A program made the translations under genes and the position numbers. Below, piece after piece: positions 29,603-42,563 of a stretch of 64,000 nucleotides of DNA (position 1 is its first letter; every line of letters begins with the position of its first letter). The notes under the pieces are model-generated. The model was not told the origin of the DNA. It saw nothing but the letters and a program-made list of their open reading frames with translations, and searched no databases. Origin of the DNA: Adiantum capillus-veneris (taxonomy: Eukaryota; Streptophyta; Polypodiopsida; Polypodiales; Pteridaceae); the NCBI GenBank assembly GCA_014529385.2, contig CM043968.1:5905001-5969000 (forward strand), given 5' to 3'.

Positions 29603-29877
29603 ATTCCTTTGTCACAAATTGAGCCTAGACTCAAATTATAGCTAGCACTAGTCTCAAGGAGCATAATGGTCTTTTCAAATTTGAAATTGGGTTGATTTGT
29701 GGGTTTTACAAGCGAAACAATAATTTTTACCAAAAGTGCGATAAAAATTTCTTGATTTCAGATTTTGAGGCTGTAAACACATAGCCACCAAGTGTCTTTT
29801 GCATAGATTGCAGGAGCTAGAGTGAGCGGCTCAAAGTGCTATCAATCAAAGAATTTGGATGCATCCTAAAAGGTAAC

Positions 29878-31620
29878 ATGTCAGGGTTTTGCAAGAGTGA
29901 TTTCTTGATGTATTTGCAATTAGGTAGATTATACCAGAGTAGAAACCCTATCGTTAGAGACCAAGCTAGTCATATCTCAATAGAAGAGAGTGTCAATCAA
30001 GGACCATTGCTGACCTTAGAGTCGATCTTAGAGAGAAGTTTTTCTAATACTTCTTCTAAGAGAGCATACACATATATAGCTGACGGATTCAAGAGTGTAA
30101 GCTTCAACGAGGAAACAACCATGGGAGTGGGACCATCCCAACCAGCACCAACCATGAAACTTTTGCACTTGAGATTTTAATTTGAAAATGAATAGGGGGC
30201 TAAAATTTACAAAGATGATATGGATCGCTATTGTGTGAAATTAGAAGAGAGAACTATCGAGTTCAAGGACATAATTCCCGTGGACTATAGCAGCGATTGA
30301 TACTTTGATGATGAGGGAATCATGTATTTAGTCGTGCAAAATCTCTACATTGTGGATAAATGGGGATTAATAGGCACCAAAGATAAGATTGATGTCGAGC
30401 CTAAAGAAAAGACGCCAAAGCTCGACATTCCTAACACGAACCTTAGGTGAGTGAATATGGCAACTCAAATCAACACTGACAATATACATGTGGGTTTGTA
30501 CAAGTACAACAATGGAGAGAAAATGCTCTACTATAAGTGTGACAAGCCCAACATTGGGGAATTAACCGAGCAAAAATGCTTATATGTTTTTATAGACGAG
30601 GAAGGTAGAGATACCCAAGTGGTAATGCCTGATAAGTATGGATGATGGTACTTTGCGATAGATCGCAACAAGGAGCTGGAGAGATATATGTACTTTGGAG
30701 GACCTCTACATCGGTATTACATCACTATTGGCACACATAGACCATTTGCTTCTGAAATGAGGCAAGAAATCGTGACAGCGAGTCCTATGAGAACTAGAGT
30801 GGAAGATTTGTTTAGTCGACCATATTTTTTTGTACCTAGACTGATGAGATCCTTAGGCTCAAGGGTTCCAATGACCACACATCGGGCCAGTGAGGCCCCA
30901 TACATTATTTACACTACAAGGGTTCCAAATACCTAGATCGAAGCTAGAGACGTAATACCATATGAGAGAGCGATTGATCGAACTCCCACTATAGCACCTA
31001 TTAGTGGATATGAAGCGAGAGATGTTATTTAGGGGAGCCTATAATGATAAGAAGCCAAAACACGAAGAATGCAACCCATCTCAAGTGGCAAAATGTGTGG
31101 CCAAAATGTATATTGGGTCAGGGAATCCATACGCACATATTTTACTTTTTAAGCAAGTCTTAAGAGCTAAACAAGTCACGGATTTCCATACTCTGTACAA
31201 AGGATTTTGATTGACCTTGGAAGAAACAGCCTTGACTTGGTTCTAGCCATTGAACAACATTTCCTAAATGTCAATCAACTCTTGTGAGAGTTTTTTGAGG
31301 AATTCTCTAAAAGAGAAATCAAGCACAATATGGTTTCTGCCTTTAAGCAAAAAGAGAACAAAAAAGTGGAGGAAGCTTCGCTTCGCTGCAAACAATATAT
31401 TGGGAGATGTCCGGTGCAAGAGTTATCGCAAGATGAACGACTATCAGTTCTCTTCTTAAGAAACAAAACCCTCAAAAAGGATTTGCACTTAAAGGTGTGC
31501 ACCACATTTGAACAGGTCACTAGAGAAGCATTGTATGTAGTTAACAATTGCCAAACCTACAGAGAGGTATCGGTGATATGGACACAACCACTAGTAGTGT
31601 CTCTTCAACTATAAGTGAGT
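29878..31620 (+). pseudogene. E8 gag, N-terminal and capsid region
   Basis: Possible start ATG 29,878 (MSGFCKSDFL). Open pieces follow, separated by stops: 29,836-30,180, 30,451-30,645, 30,688-30,936, 31,004-31,210 and 31,330-31,614. The capsid pattern is in NPYAHILLFKQVLRAKQVTD, LEETALTWF near 31,220, then FKQKENKKVEEASLRCKQYI and REALYVVNNCQTYRE. This type of Gag is seen in Tat/Athila-like elements. Broken by at least four stops. Confidence 0.75.
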
Positions 31621-31694
31621 CAACTACAAAACGTAGTGCTCCTACTTCAATCACAGAAAATGTTGATCAAGTAGTCAAGGAAGTGATTTGAAGA

Positions 31695-32400
31695 ATGAAC
31701 CAAGCTTATCAACAAAATCCCAATTTGCGACCACAGCAGCCACATACAAAAAATGTACCAAGAGCATTAAAGTGGTGTGCAATGAAGCAAAAATACACCA
31801 ACCACAACGAGAATGAGTGTTTTTTATGTGAGGAAAAGGCCGTATGGACCTCTAGTGGTGCAACAATTGCCACCACCTCCAAGGTACCAGATAGTACCCA
31901 ACATTGCAACACAAGTGGGAGACAAACCACAACCTGTGTTGGGCCAACATCCACCTTTACCTCAAGAAAATTGAGCCATAGTTTGATACACACGGCCGAT
32001 AGAACCACTCATGAGTTCGCAAAAGATGCCACCAATGGTTTATTATGAGGAGCTTGTAGAAACTCATATGAGAGATCCTGAGGGAGTAGCATATACCACT
32101 AAGGACTATCCTTTTTGGGCAAGCGTAGATGAGGCTACAAAACCTTCATATGTGACACAACAGTGAAAAAACACAATGGATGAAAATACGCTCATGTTCA
32201 TAGCAACCCAAAATTACAAGCGTAGAGGGAATCCTTCTATGATAGGACAACCAATGGGGGCACCACCAGCTGCCCAACTGGAAGGTTTGTGCTATGAATG
32301 TGGAGGTAACCATTGGGCACAATTTTGTCCACACGCGAGAGAATGGTCAATACAAAGGACCATAGTTAAAGAGACGTAAATCAAACCTCAATGCAAGACT
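31695..32400 (+). pseudogene. E8 gag, nucleocapsid region with zinc knuckle
   Basis: Basic, Pro/Gln-rich segment (31,695-32,048), then a knuckle LCYECGGNHWAQFCP at 32,290-32,328, C-x2-C-x3-H-x4-C, one residue shorter than the usual spacing but typical of some plant gypsy Gag. The frame shifts in between. Confidence 0.75.
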
Positions 32401-32575
32401 TTGATGTAACTATGGAATTTGAAACACAATGGTTCAAGATGGTTCAAGATTGGGGCACCTCTACTTGAGGCATAAAGGCGTAACAACAAGGGTCAATACA
32501 AAGGTTCATAGTTACAGAGATGTAAATCGAACCCCAGTGCAATACTTTGATGTAACTATGGAATTTGAAACACAA
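32346..32575 (+). repeat. 146 bp-period direct duplication after gag
   Basis: 84 bp copies at 32,346-32,429 and 32,492-32,575 share TACAAAGG(A/T)(C/T)CATAGTTA and GAATTTGAAACACAA. The second copy continues to LPAWLIKQAHFWICG. Confidence 0.88.
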
Positions 32576-32599
32576 CTACCTGCTTGGTTGATAAAACAA

Positions 32600-33464
32600 G
32601 CGCATTTTTGGATATGTGGAGCATCTGAATATGGAAACCTGAAAAAGAAGATTGTATCCTAGAGAGATTGGTAGAGGATAAGAGATATATGTGAGAGCCA
32701 TTTCTAGAGGAATTATTTGAACCCTTTGGATGGGAGCAAATATTGGCAACTCTAGATGTTTGCATGAATGAGATAAAACCCACAACATTTTGTGATGAAG
32801 ATGTTACGACATAATGTCCTTCCAGATGGTGAACACTATTGTGGAACTAGAAGTGGAAATCGAGACAATAAAAACACAGGAAATGGTCGATTGCAATCAA
32901 GTAGTGGACGAGGTTTCTGTAGGAGATTTTAGCAACAATGATGATGAGGAGTTTTATGACTCCTTGCAGAGCGATGAGCTAGGAAATGAGGTTGAGGACG
33001 AGCTATCATGTAGCTCAAAAAATGAAGACAAACTAGAACAAAACGAAATAGTCTTCTATGATTTTCCAAATTAAAAATAAAGGAGACAAAATAGATATCG
33101 AACGAAACGAGCCAAAAAAACAGCGAAACAAACAAGAAAAACCAATGCCTCAATTAATGAGCAAAATGCAGTATCTTATGCTCGTGGGAGCATAGGACTG
33201 TGTCCAAGACAAAATCATGCAAAAGCCATTAAAGTTAGCATCTCTACGGACAAACTCAAAGAGATAAACCAAAAGGAACCCAAGGACACAATGGAAACAT
33301 CAACAAACTTACTCAAAACTGAACAAAAAAGTGAATATCAAAAGCTGAAACAGACTCTGAAAGAAGTATGGACAACATAGATGGAGAGTGAAGAAGAGAC
33401 CAACACAAAGAAACTTGATGCGCCCTCTCACTATAAAAAGTACACCATCCAAGTTAGATGAATT
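32600..33464 (+). pseudogene. E8 region between gag and RT, acidic segment
   Basis: Position where protease is expected, but no D-S/T-G or retropepsin end was read. An open stretch 32,814-33,074 is acidic (NDDEEFYDSLQSDELGNEVEDE). Function unknown; it could be a diverged linker. Confidence 0.4.
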
Positions 33465-34590
33465 GTGATTCAACGGCCAATGAGGGAACTCAAGGAACCG
33501 GGTACATCATATGATGGGCCTGAAAACACTAAGAGAATCAACCTGGTTGAACCCGGAGATGAACCAAAACCAGCCTACCTAGCCATAGATCTCACTGAAG
33601 AGCGGCTTTTAGCTACTCTCAAACAATATAGAGATGTGTTTTCTTGGTTGTACAAGGACCTTAAGGGAGTAGACCCGACCATATGTCAACATACAATACC
33701 CCTTAAGAGTGATGCTAATGGCATTCCAGAGGCTAATGAGTCACACATTCAAAGAATATATAAGACAATTCTTAGAAATTTACACGGATGACTAATGTCT
33801 ACATTCTCTTCTAAGAAAGGAACATGTCAAACACCTGAATAAGATATTTGAGAAGTGCAGTTTTTATTGTATCTGCTTAAATCCGAAAAAATGTGTGTTC
33901 ATGGTAAATAAATTTTTTTTGGGCCATATCGTGTCCAAAAATGGCATTTCCACAGATCTTGAGAAGATACAAGTCAGTGTTTCTCTTTCAAGACCCTCTA
34001 AATTTAGAGAGATACAAGACTTTATGGGCCATTGTGGCTATTAACAAAGGTTTATCTATATGTATGAAGTCATTGCAAAACATCCCTATGCTCTCATCAC
34101 AAAGTTTGAGTGGACTGAAGAATGCAAAAAAGCGTTTTAATAATTGAAGTAGAGATTGATTTTTGCTCCACTTTTGAAAGCTCCTATATTTCATGTCCAT
34201 GTAGATGCATTGGCATATGCAATCGGATGCATCTTAGCACAACCTGGAGAGAACAATATGGACTTTGCAATCTGTTACTCTAATAGATAACTCAATAGTG
34301 AGGAGCACAATCACCCGACCACAAAAAGAGAGGGATTGGGAATGATCTATGCCGTCAAAAAGTTTAGACATTACCTTCTCGCAAACAAATTTGTATTATT
34401 TTGAGGATCATTAATCACTATTGTACTTGGTGAACAAATCATGCAATATTGAACAACTTGTTCGATGGTTTATAATATTGCTAGAGTTTGATTTCACCGT
34501 AGTAGTCAAAAAAGGGACTACGTATTAGAGGGCAAACCATTTGTCTCATTTGATTCATGGCGAAGCACCTCTTGGAGTTGACGATAGCGT
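33465..34590 (+). pseudogene. E8 RT and RNase H (finger region deleted)
   Basis: Linker NLVEPGDEPKPAYLAIDLTE, LLATLKQYRDVFSWLYKDLK and HTIPLKSDANGI lead to RT, but the fingers and most of the palm are missing: the text jumps near 33,770 to CLNPKKCVFMV, FFLGHIVSKNGISTDLEK and QDFMGHCGY. RNase H follows with HVDALAYAIGCILAQPGE, EEHNHPTTKREGLGMIYAVK and a stop-damaged last Asp motif, ending VVVKKGTTY and NHLSHLIHGE. Confidence 0.85.
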
Positions 34591-36690
34591 GTCAGACTTG
34601 TATCTTTTCAACATAAAGATGATACCAAGGATGAGCGAACATGTAATACCATCACTCACCATTGGTGCTCTACAGATTGAAAGACAACCATTCGTCATTG
34701 AGAAAACATGCTCGCTTGTGCTAAGATCAAGACAATTATCTAAGCATGGAAATGATGGGATACTTAGTCTATGTATAGAGCCATCGGCAAGCTCACATAT
34801 AAATGATGGGAATTCATAATGCAAAAATGTAGACATTGCAAAGATTGATGCAATCTGAGAAAGCATGTCTCTACTCTACTGATCTAATCATCTTTTGATC
34901 CTTCTCACATATATTTTCACACAATCTTCATGATTCACTACACCTATATCCGAGTAGTTTATAAGCTCATCTTGTAGATGCATGACAATGAGAGCATGTG
35001 CGCTCATGCAATATCATAGGAGCATCACAATTAATGTAAATAGGTGACATATTGCTATTATTCAAAAAAACATCTACACTGAGAGTGACGTATCAACGAG
35101 CTTAGACCATTCGTAAATTCTAAACTAAATGAAGTGAAATTTTTGGCTCTTTTGTTGGGTCAATAACGATAGAAAGCACCCTACAATTTTTTTCAATCAT
35201 AAGAGAGAATATTTTTGTAATTATTACTGACCAAGCAATTGTCCTATGATTACCCTACCAATTATAAAACATTTTATTGGCCAAGGCTTACAATGGAGGC
35301 ATCTACATGAGCTTAAGGTCCAAATTTTTGTTAGCATTAATCCATATTGGATTTGATTGGCCATCCCATTATCTAAAACAACATGAAAGTTATTTTTTCA
35401 ATTTAAAATAAAATATATCCAAAGCTCAAAACAATGTATTGGCCAGGCAACAAGCTACATATCCATATGAAATGCACGTATCATGCCACAAAAACATCAG
35501 AAAATAACCTTAAGAAGTGAATCATCGTTCTCAGTCACTCAAAAAATCCTTAGATAATCAATAATGCCTTGGTGTCTCATAGAAACAATTTTTTTTCTCC
35601 ATCTCTTTCTACTAGCTATAGGTATATGCAATGGAAGGTGACAATAATAAGAAAATTTAATGAGCATGAGCTTTTGTTTCTAAGTGAAGATGACTAGTAG
35701 CCACTATCCATGGCAACATGGATGACTACATGCAATTCTTTGTGGGAAAAGATTGCCATAGTAGGTCAACTCAATCATCTAAAGTTTGTGATTCCCTACA
35801 TTGCTATTAGTTTAGCCATCTGCACTCGCAATGATGCTCACAATGGCATCACTGGGTACCAACAAGGTTTTATCATGCAAGCCCATTAGAATATCAACAA
35901 GACATCTCTCGTCATTATTAATTACCATTTGAATGAATTGAATGAATGGGTAACACTAAATCATAATAATTAAAGGGTAATACTTACGCCCATGTCACAC
36001 ACGTCCACCCAAACATGCAAGACTTTGTGCTATCACAAAACTAGTGGTCAGAACTTGTTTCCATGAGAGTTTTATTGGCCGGGTTAACCCCCTTGCCCAT
36101 AAACAAAAGACAACGACATTCCTTGTTTAAAAGGTACGAATGATGCCTAGACACCTTGAACTTAGAATCTCGTGCAAGCATTGAGAGCACTTTATAGTTT
36201 GGCTAGACTCAGTCCCATGTCACACTCGTCCAACTAGACATGTTGTGCAAATGATATGGAAAAAAACGATTTGGCTACTAGGAATGTCCGTTAGTAGACA
36301 GAGCAAACCGGGGCTACCCCCTCACCCTTCACATTAAGGCAGTGGACATACAAAACAGAAGGCTTGCAAAATGCAAGTAGAGGTCTTGACCTCGTTGCTC
36401 CTTGCAAGGCATGCGAAATCATTTCCAAGTGGATTGCACTCGTTCACTAACGAGAAAGGTTCTTTTCATTTGTCAATTTCATTTGTCTATGTGTGAAACA
36501 CATGCTTCCCCAATAGTGCACGTTTTGGCTTGTTCTATCACCTGTGTCAAATATTGGTCTCATTGATTGCTTTAGCTATGAGATATCACTTGTGTGTGCC
36601 AAAAGAGGGTGTCCACTTTGCTTGTTTTGGCATGTCCGGGTGTCATCCACGTGTGAAAGAGGCCTTATTTTATCCAAAATGAACCTGCGT

Positions 36691-36821
36691 GTAGCCATCT
36701 GCGTCAATGCGGATGGCTACAAGTAGGTTGACACTCCATTGACTCACACAACATGGCTTCAAATTGTCAATTGTCTGTAGCCATCTGCGTCAACGCAGAT
36801 GGCTATTGACGCAGATGGCTA
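36691..36821. repeat. Paired 28-30 bp palindromes plus a half copy
   Basis: TAGCCATCTGCGT-CA-ACGCAGATGGCTA at 36,778-36,805 is a perfect 13 bp inverted repeat with a 2 bp centre. A copy with one mismatched pair is at 36,691-36,720, and a single arm (ACGCAGATGGCTA) follows to 36,821. Confidence 0.92.
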
Positions 36822-37146
36822 ACTCTAGGCTTCTCTCCACCTCTCTTGAATGATCTGATGTGTAATCCTATCATAACTCTCAATTGAATCATGTCGCTCT
36901 CCACCGATTTGCTTTGCTGATTCCGTCGCTTCTACGTATAAGTGGTTGAGTCATCTTGGGCTTTTCCTGGTGAGGTGAACTACGCTCAAGCAGTGACCAC
37001 CTGCTCCAGCTCAAAGGCATAGCAAATATTTAATGGTAGTCGAAAGCGACCCTATATGCGGCCATGCGAGCAACTATCTTGAAACAAAGAAAAAGCGCAG
37101 AGACGATCTGGGAGCTGGGAAGAACATTGCAATGGAGAAACACCTT

Positions 37147-37296
<150 letters not shown>

Positions 37297-37512
37297 CTTT
37301 AATCACCGATTGTAGGTGAAGGCCAGTTGAGAGGGGGGACGCACATGCACTACTATAGCCTTTGAATTGATATTTCAAGAATGTGAATCCTAAAAGCAAT
37401 GTAAATTCACCGATTAGAATCAAATAAAATTTGCACTTCGTTGTTGCATAGGGAGGTGTGATGGAGAGGTGCAGAGTTGAAGGGGGGACTTCCACCAAAA
37501 AGTGAGTGAGTG

Positions 37513-37630
<118 letters not shown>

Positions 37631-38273
37631 ATTATCGTTCTCGAAGGTCAAATATGACCTATGGGACCAAAGTTACATGTGATGTAGTATGTGTATGGCT
37701 GATGAGTGACTCTCGATGCTCCAAAATTGTGGTGATCATTGATGAGAGTCGCATGCAATGGAAAGCCCACACTGTGGCTGGGAGAGCAAAGTGTTTAGGT
37801 CTAAGTTATGGCTGAAAATGTAAGAGAAGCAAGTTCGGATGTGACCAAAAGTTGAGCACTCTAGTAGTGTGTCGTACTCAGACTCTCGAACTTGTAGTGA
37901 GCATAATGTGCACAGCAATTTGACTCTTCGCCATTGCCCCAACACCCTATCTCGCATCGAAGGAAATGGGAGCTAAGCCAAATGGCTACGATAGTATGAA
38001 GCATGACCCACTGGATTTCTCCCAAGCCGTAATACATTGGCGTTGTAGAAAAGCTTCATTCGCTTGGGAGTCAATTGAAGCATCACGTAGCAAGTGTAAT
38101 GCATCCAATCTCCCAAACTACTTCTTTATGTCTTGCATCCATCCCATGCTCAAGATCTTGCTTTTATGCATCTTTTGAACTTTTTTGCTTGCTTCCCATG
38201 CAATTGTAGGAAGTTGGGAGTGCATCAAGATATGCATTTTGTTAAATTAACACCCCATCATCATCGCAGGCTA

Positions 38274-38381
<108 letters not shown>

Positions 38382-38737
38382 GCTTTGTACCTTGAATGGA
38401 CCATTGCCACCATAGGCCAAATAAGCGAGAGATAGATAGATTTTATTATCATTCTTGGAGGTCAAATATGACATATGGGACCAAAGATACATGTGATGTA
38501 TGGAGTTGATAAGTGAATCTCAATGCTCCAACATTGTGGTGATGAGAGGAACACTTGAGAGTATCCATCCCATGATAAAGATCTTGCTTTTATGTGTCTT
38601 TAGAACTTTTTTCCTTGCTTTTCATGCAATTGTAGAAAGTCGATGTGAAGGGTTTTGAAGAATCTTTATCATGTACTCAAAAACACTTTCCATGTCCATA
38701 ATAACCTCAATTGGAAGAGATTTTGACTCAAGAAGTC

Positions 38738-38743
<6 letters not shown>

Positions 38744-38821
<78 letters not shown>
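38744..38821. repeat. (GA)n microsatellite, about 78 bp
   Basis: Last GA tract of the 37-39 kb duplicated unit series. Confidence 0.98.
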
Positions 38822-38825
<4 letters not shown>

Positions 38826-39079
38826 AGTATCATTCAAAAAAACGAACAAATTTCAAGAACTCTTCAAATTTATTGATGGTACAAGGTATATGTAGTGATG
38901 CACTCATGGTAAAGTGGGTGGTATTGCCCCATAATATTAGCTTTAAGTTTGCTCGGTTTTACGTTTGCTTGTATATGTGTGCTCGGAGTATGGGATTCCT
39001 CTATTAGCCTCATATACAATGAAGTGTCCATGACTATGTTAGTTTGTGTGATACTTGTGCAATATCGAACATGCTACAC

Positions 39080-40402
39080 TATTTAGAATAGCAAAAGCAC
39101 CCAAGTGGGGTAAATACATTGTGGATTACCTAGAAATAGAAGTCTTGCCAGCTAACGTGCGCCGATCTAGAAAACGCTCAATCTAGAGAGAAGTGAAAAA
39201 CTACGTCATGATTGAAAATCACCTTTATCAAAGGGGGATTGATAACAACTTGTGAATCTATGCCGCGAAAAGCAAGTACATACCAATTCTTGAGCAAGCA
39301 TATGTCGAACCGGCAGGAAGGTCACTTTTTTGCAGACAAAACTGCAAAAGTGATACTTCTTGTGAGAATTTGGTGGCCAACTTTGTACATGGATGTAGTG
39401 TAATATATAAAATGATGTGATGATTGCCAACACACAAAAGCACCTATGCGATGTGATGAAATGCCATTTAGACCAATTATGGGTGCACAGGCTTTTGCCA
39501 GGTGGACCTATCTCACCACTTGTATATAGGACACATGCTGAATACATCATAGTGGCCACCAATTATTTAATCAAATGGGTGGAAGCCAAAGCAACATAGA
39601 AGAACAATGCCTGAATGATAACACAATTCTTTTATGAAAACATCTTCGCCAGAGATGGGCTTTCGATTGAGATAGTGAGAGATCAAGGGACTCAATTCAT
39701 AAAACGATATGATTGACTATTTATTGCGATAATTTATGGTGCTTCATTTGAAGTCAGTGCCATATCACCCTGCAAACGTACAAGCTAAGACCACAAATAA
39801 AATTTTATGCACCGTGCTCACAAAAATTGTGACCGAGTTGAGAGCCGATTGGGACTAAAAATTACATTTAGCCCTTTGGGCGTATAAGGTAGCATACAAA
39901 ATGAAACTGGGAACAACACCTTTGCCATACTACCTTTAGAATTCTTGGTTCCTACACTACAAGTGGCAAAATACTTAGGATGGAGTGGACATGAGTTCTC
40001 GAGCAAAGTTTCACTCTTACCAGATTAGACGAATTACGACTCAAGGCTGTTGCAACCATATATGCACGAAAATGACAAATGAAAGAGTTCTATGACCAGC
40101 ACATGATAAACAAGGAGTTTCAAAAGGGAGACTATGTATTAGTCTATACCTTAGAGCAACACTCCAAGGACTTGAAAAAGCGAGGTAATGGCCCATTTGT
40201 GATCAATGACATATCACCTGTTGGTGTCGTGAAACTTGCGACATTAGAGGGAGAGGAGATGGCTAATTGGATCAATGACTGCAGACTAAAGAAGTACCAT
40301 TTACCTCTCACTATGAACAGGTTGGATAAGATTCACCAAGCAAAGGAGAGAAAGCAGAAAGCTCAAGCCATGCAAAGGAGGAAGCAAAGTTCTGAATTTT
40401 GA
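39080..40402 (+). pseudogene. E8 integrase
   Basis: Linker region IVDYLEIEVLPANVRRSRKR, NYVMIENHLYQRGIDNNL; core with YIIVATNYLIKWVEAKAT (first Asp position is Asn), IEIVRDQGTQFI (second Asp), SVPYHPANVQAKTTNKIL (Glu replaced by Lys), ALWAYKVAYKMKLGTTP; C-terminal domain in the open stretch 40,079-40,402 (FQKGDYVLVYTLEQHSKDLK, GNGPFVINDISPVGVVKLA), natural stop TGA at 40,400-40,402. Two of three catalytic acids appear lost. Confidence 0.87.
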
Positions 40403-40449
40403 AGTGACAAGAACGAAGAAATATAGCTCCAATTTGACAACTAGAAACA

Positions 40450-40790
40450 TCGTTGCCTCCTATCAAAGCAATTCAGATTGAAGTAGATTGTCTTGAAGGA
40501 TTGGATGTGCGAATCAATGTCCAACTTATAGATTGATCATCAGAACGCGCACTTGTGGATACTGGCGCATGAGTCAATGCCAAACACTCAACATATCTAA
40601 AGTTGTTAGATGCGATAGTGATGCTAAACCAAATCGAGCTAAGAGTAGCCAAGAAAGGATAATGGTTAGCTTAGGAAAATCCAAGATATCAATTAACATT
40701 GATGGCAAGCAATGTCCACATCAATTTTATGTCATGACAAACACGGATCTTAATGAAGCAATCATCTTGGGAGTTTCATGGATGTGAACG
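40450..40790 (+). pseudogene. Retropepsin-like segment downstream of E8 integrase
   Basis: ALVDTGA at 40,548-40,568 is a clear aspartic protease active-site motif, and about 60 residues later, in another frame, DGKQCPHQFYVMTNTDLNEA and IILGVSWM match the retropepsin end. Order RT-RNase H-integrase-protease is not standard for gypsy elements. It could belong to E8 as an extra 3' domain, or to another fragment joined here. Confidence 0.6.
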
Positions 40791-41578
40791 TACAAAGAAG
40801 TTCCAGATTGGTAAGACAACACTTTGAAGTACAACCTTAAGGACACTACATATGTCACTCCCTTGGCATAGACATACCACATTTGGAATGTATAGCCAAA
40901 CTGACAAGGGCCATCGAGCACAATCAGGTCTCAACTATCAACAAAATGCCAAAGAAGCAAGTACGAGAAGTTTGGGTAAATAAATCCATCATGGAAACCA
41001 AGCCTCAGCAGGTATGGATACCCAAAGCAACCCTCTCTAATCAAAATTCACAAATAGCCCAACCAAGCTAATGAGAAGCAAGAACCTCTCAGAACAATTA
41101 TTCTTGGCCGAAGAAATCCATGCAGAGGACTAATTTCTCATCAAACCAACCAAGGTATAAATGGATTCCAAAGTTCAAATCGAAAAAGACAACAATCGCC
41201 AAAGAAACAACATGCTACTGGAGACCAAAACAATCAAACCGACGACAATCTTTGCAGTCTCTATAACAAGTCTACAAGTGGTACCCAAAGTTAAGACTAG
41301 CCAATACAACAACCGGCCAACAATTCTCATCAAACCAACAATCCGGGAACAGGCTTACCATCTTTAAAGGCTTTTGTTCAGAAAATGCAGTTTAGATGGA
41401 ATCTCAACAACAAAAACCAATGAATAATCCATTCAATACCCGCATATCTTGCATAATATAGTGTTACCCATTGAATTTCTTCCATAAGCATAGTAGGGCC
41501 ACATTTCACGGCCTTGCATAGACACATTATTCAAGCCCATGCACAATTGCACATACCTTCATCCGGGACGACTCCAAT
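40791..41578 (+). pseudogene. E8 3' coding tail with WIPK motif
   Basis: Open pieces at 40,883-41,071 and 41,161-41,367, Gln/Asn/Lys-rich, including KPQQVWIPKATLSNQN. A similar HQEIWIPKSSNAPSQK is in E11 at about 50,560 on minus. Function unknown. Confidence 0.4.
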
Positions 41579-41592
41579 CGGGAAGGGGGGAG
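41579..41592 (+). promoter_or_regulatory. E8 polypurine tract
   Basis: GGGAAGGGGGGAG, the strongest purine run 3' of the coding region; a 3' LTR would start just after it. Confidence 0.6.
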
Positions 41593-42196
41593 TAATAGTA
41601 ACTGAAGCAGCATATTGCAAGATCTAGGACCGCAAGATGATGAAAGATCGTGTGTAGAGTTTGTTTTATTGCTTAAATTTTTGCTTTTTTTAATTGCCTT
41701 TTAATAGAATTTGACACATATCAAGCATAATAATGAGCCATATTGACAGATTTTGACGGATAGAATGCCTAGAGTGGAAGTACATACATATTAGTGTAAA
41801 GAATAAGCTTGGCTAAATTTTTGGCCAGGTAATAATAATTTTCATTAATTTTCTTTCTTTTTAACCTAATAAAGATAAAAAATTAATAAACAAAGCCAAG
41901 GAATTTGGATTCAAGTTCTGAAAGCAAACACCAAATCTATAAAGCAAGAGCTTTGAGAATGTCAAATTTGGAAGGATTTGGCACATGTCAAAATTTGGGC
42001 CAACTTGCGACGAACCAGAATTGCAAAATTGAGAGCAATTAACAACCAGACATCGAAATGATGAGCCGTTTGAGCCGCAAATGGTATACCATGGAAAATG
42101 TGAGCAAATAAGGTAAGTATGCACTTAGCATTCGTGGTAAGTCGGACACATATAGGCAAGATGGCAAGTTAGACCTCATTTGCAGTCAGACCTAGT

Positions 42197-42273
<77 letters not shown>

Positions 42274-42290
42274 TGACCTAGAGCCTTTGG
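41593..42290. other. Candidate E8 3' LTR start and (GA)n tract
   Basis: No coding region. If 41,579-41,592 is the PPT, this is U3, but the E8 5' LTR end (27,949-28,053) is not found here, so this cannot be confirmed. A 70 bp (GA)n tract lies at 42,200-42,269. Confidence 0.35.
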
Positions 42291-42563
42291 CCGGAGTTTT
42301 GCTAGCTGCAACCACACTAGACATCCACACCTCACCACATTTCATGGGTATGCTCGTTTTCAATTTAAGAACATTTGCGAATTACCAAATGAACAAAAAA
42401 AAATCACAAAAAACCTGTATCAAATCAAAATGGGGATTTTCACAAAATGTCAAGGGGCATTTGGGATAGCATTGAAGTCCAAATCAAATTATTTCTTCAG
42501 AGAAGAATAGCCCCCTTATGGAGCAGAATCAGCACATATGATCAAAGTTTCCAGAAGTGATGG

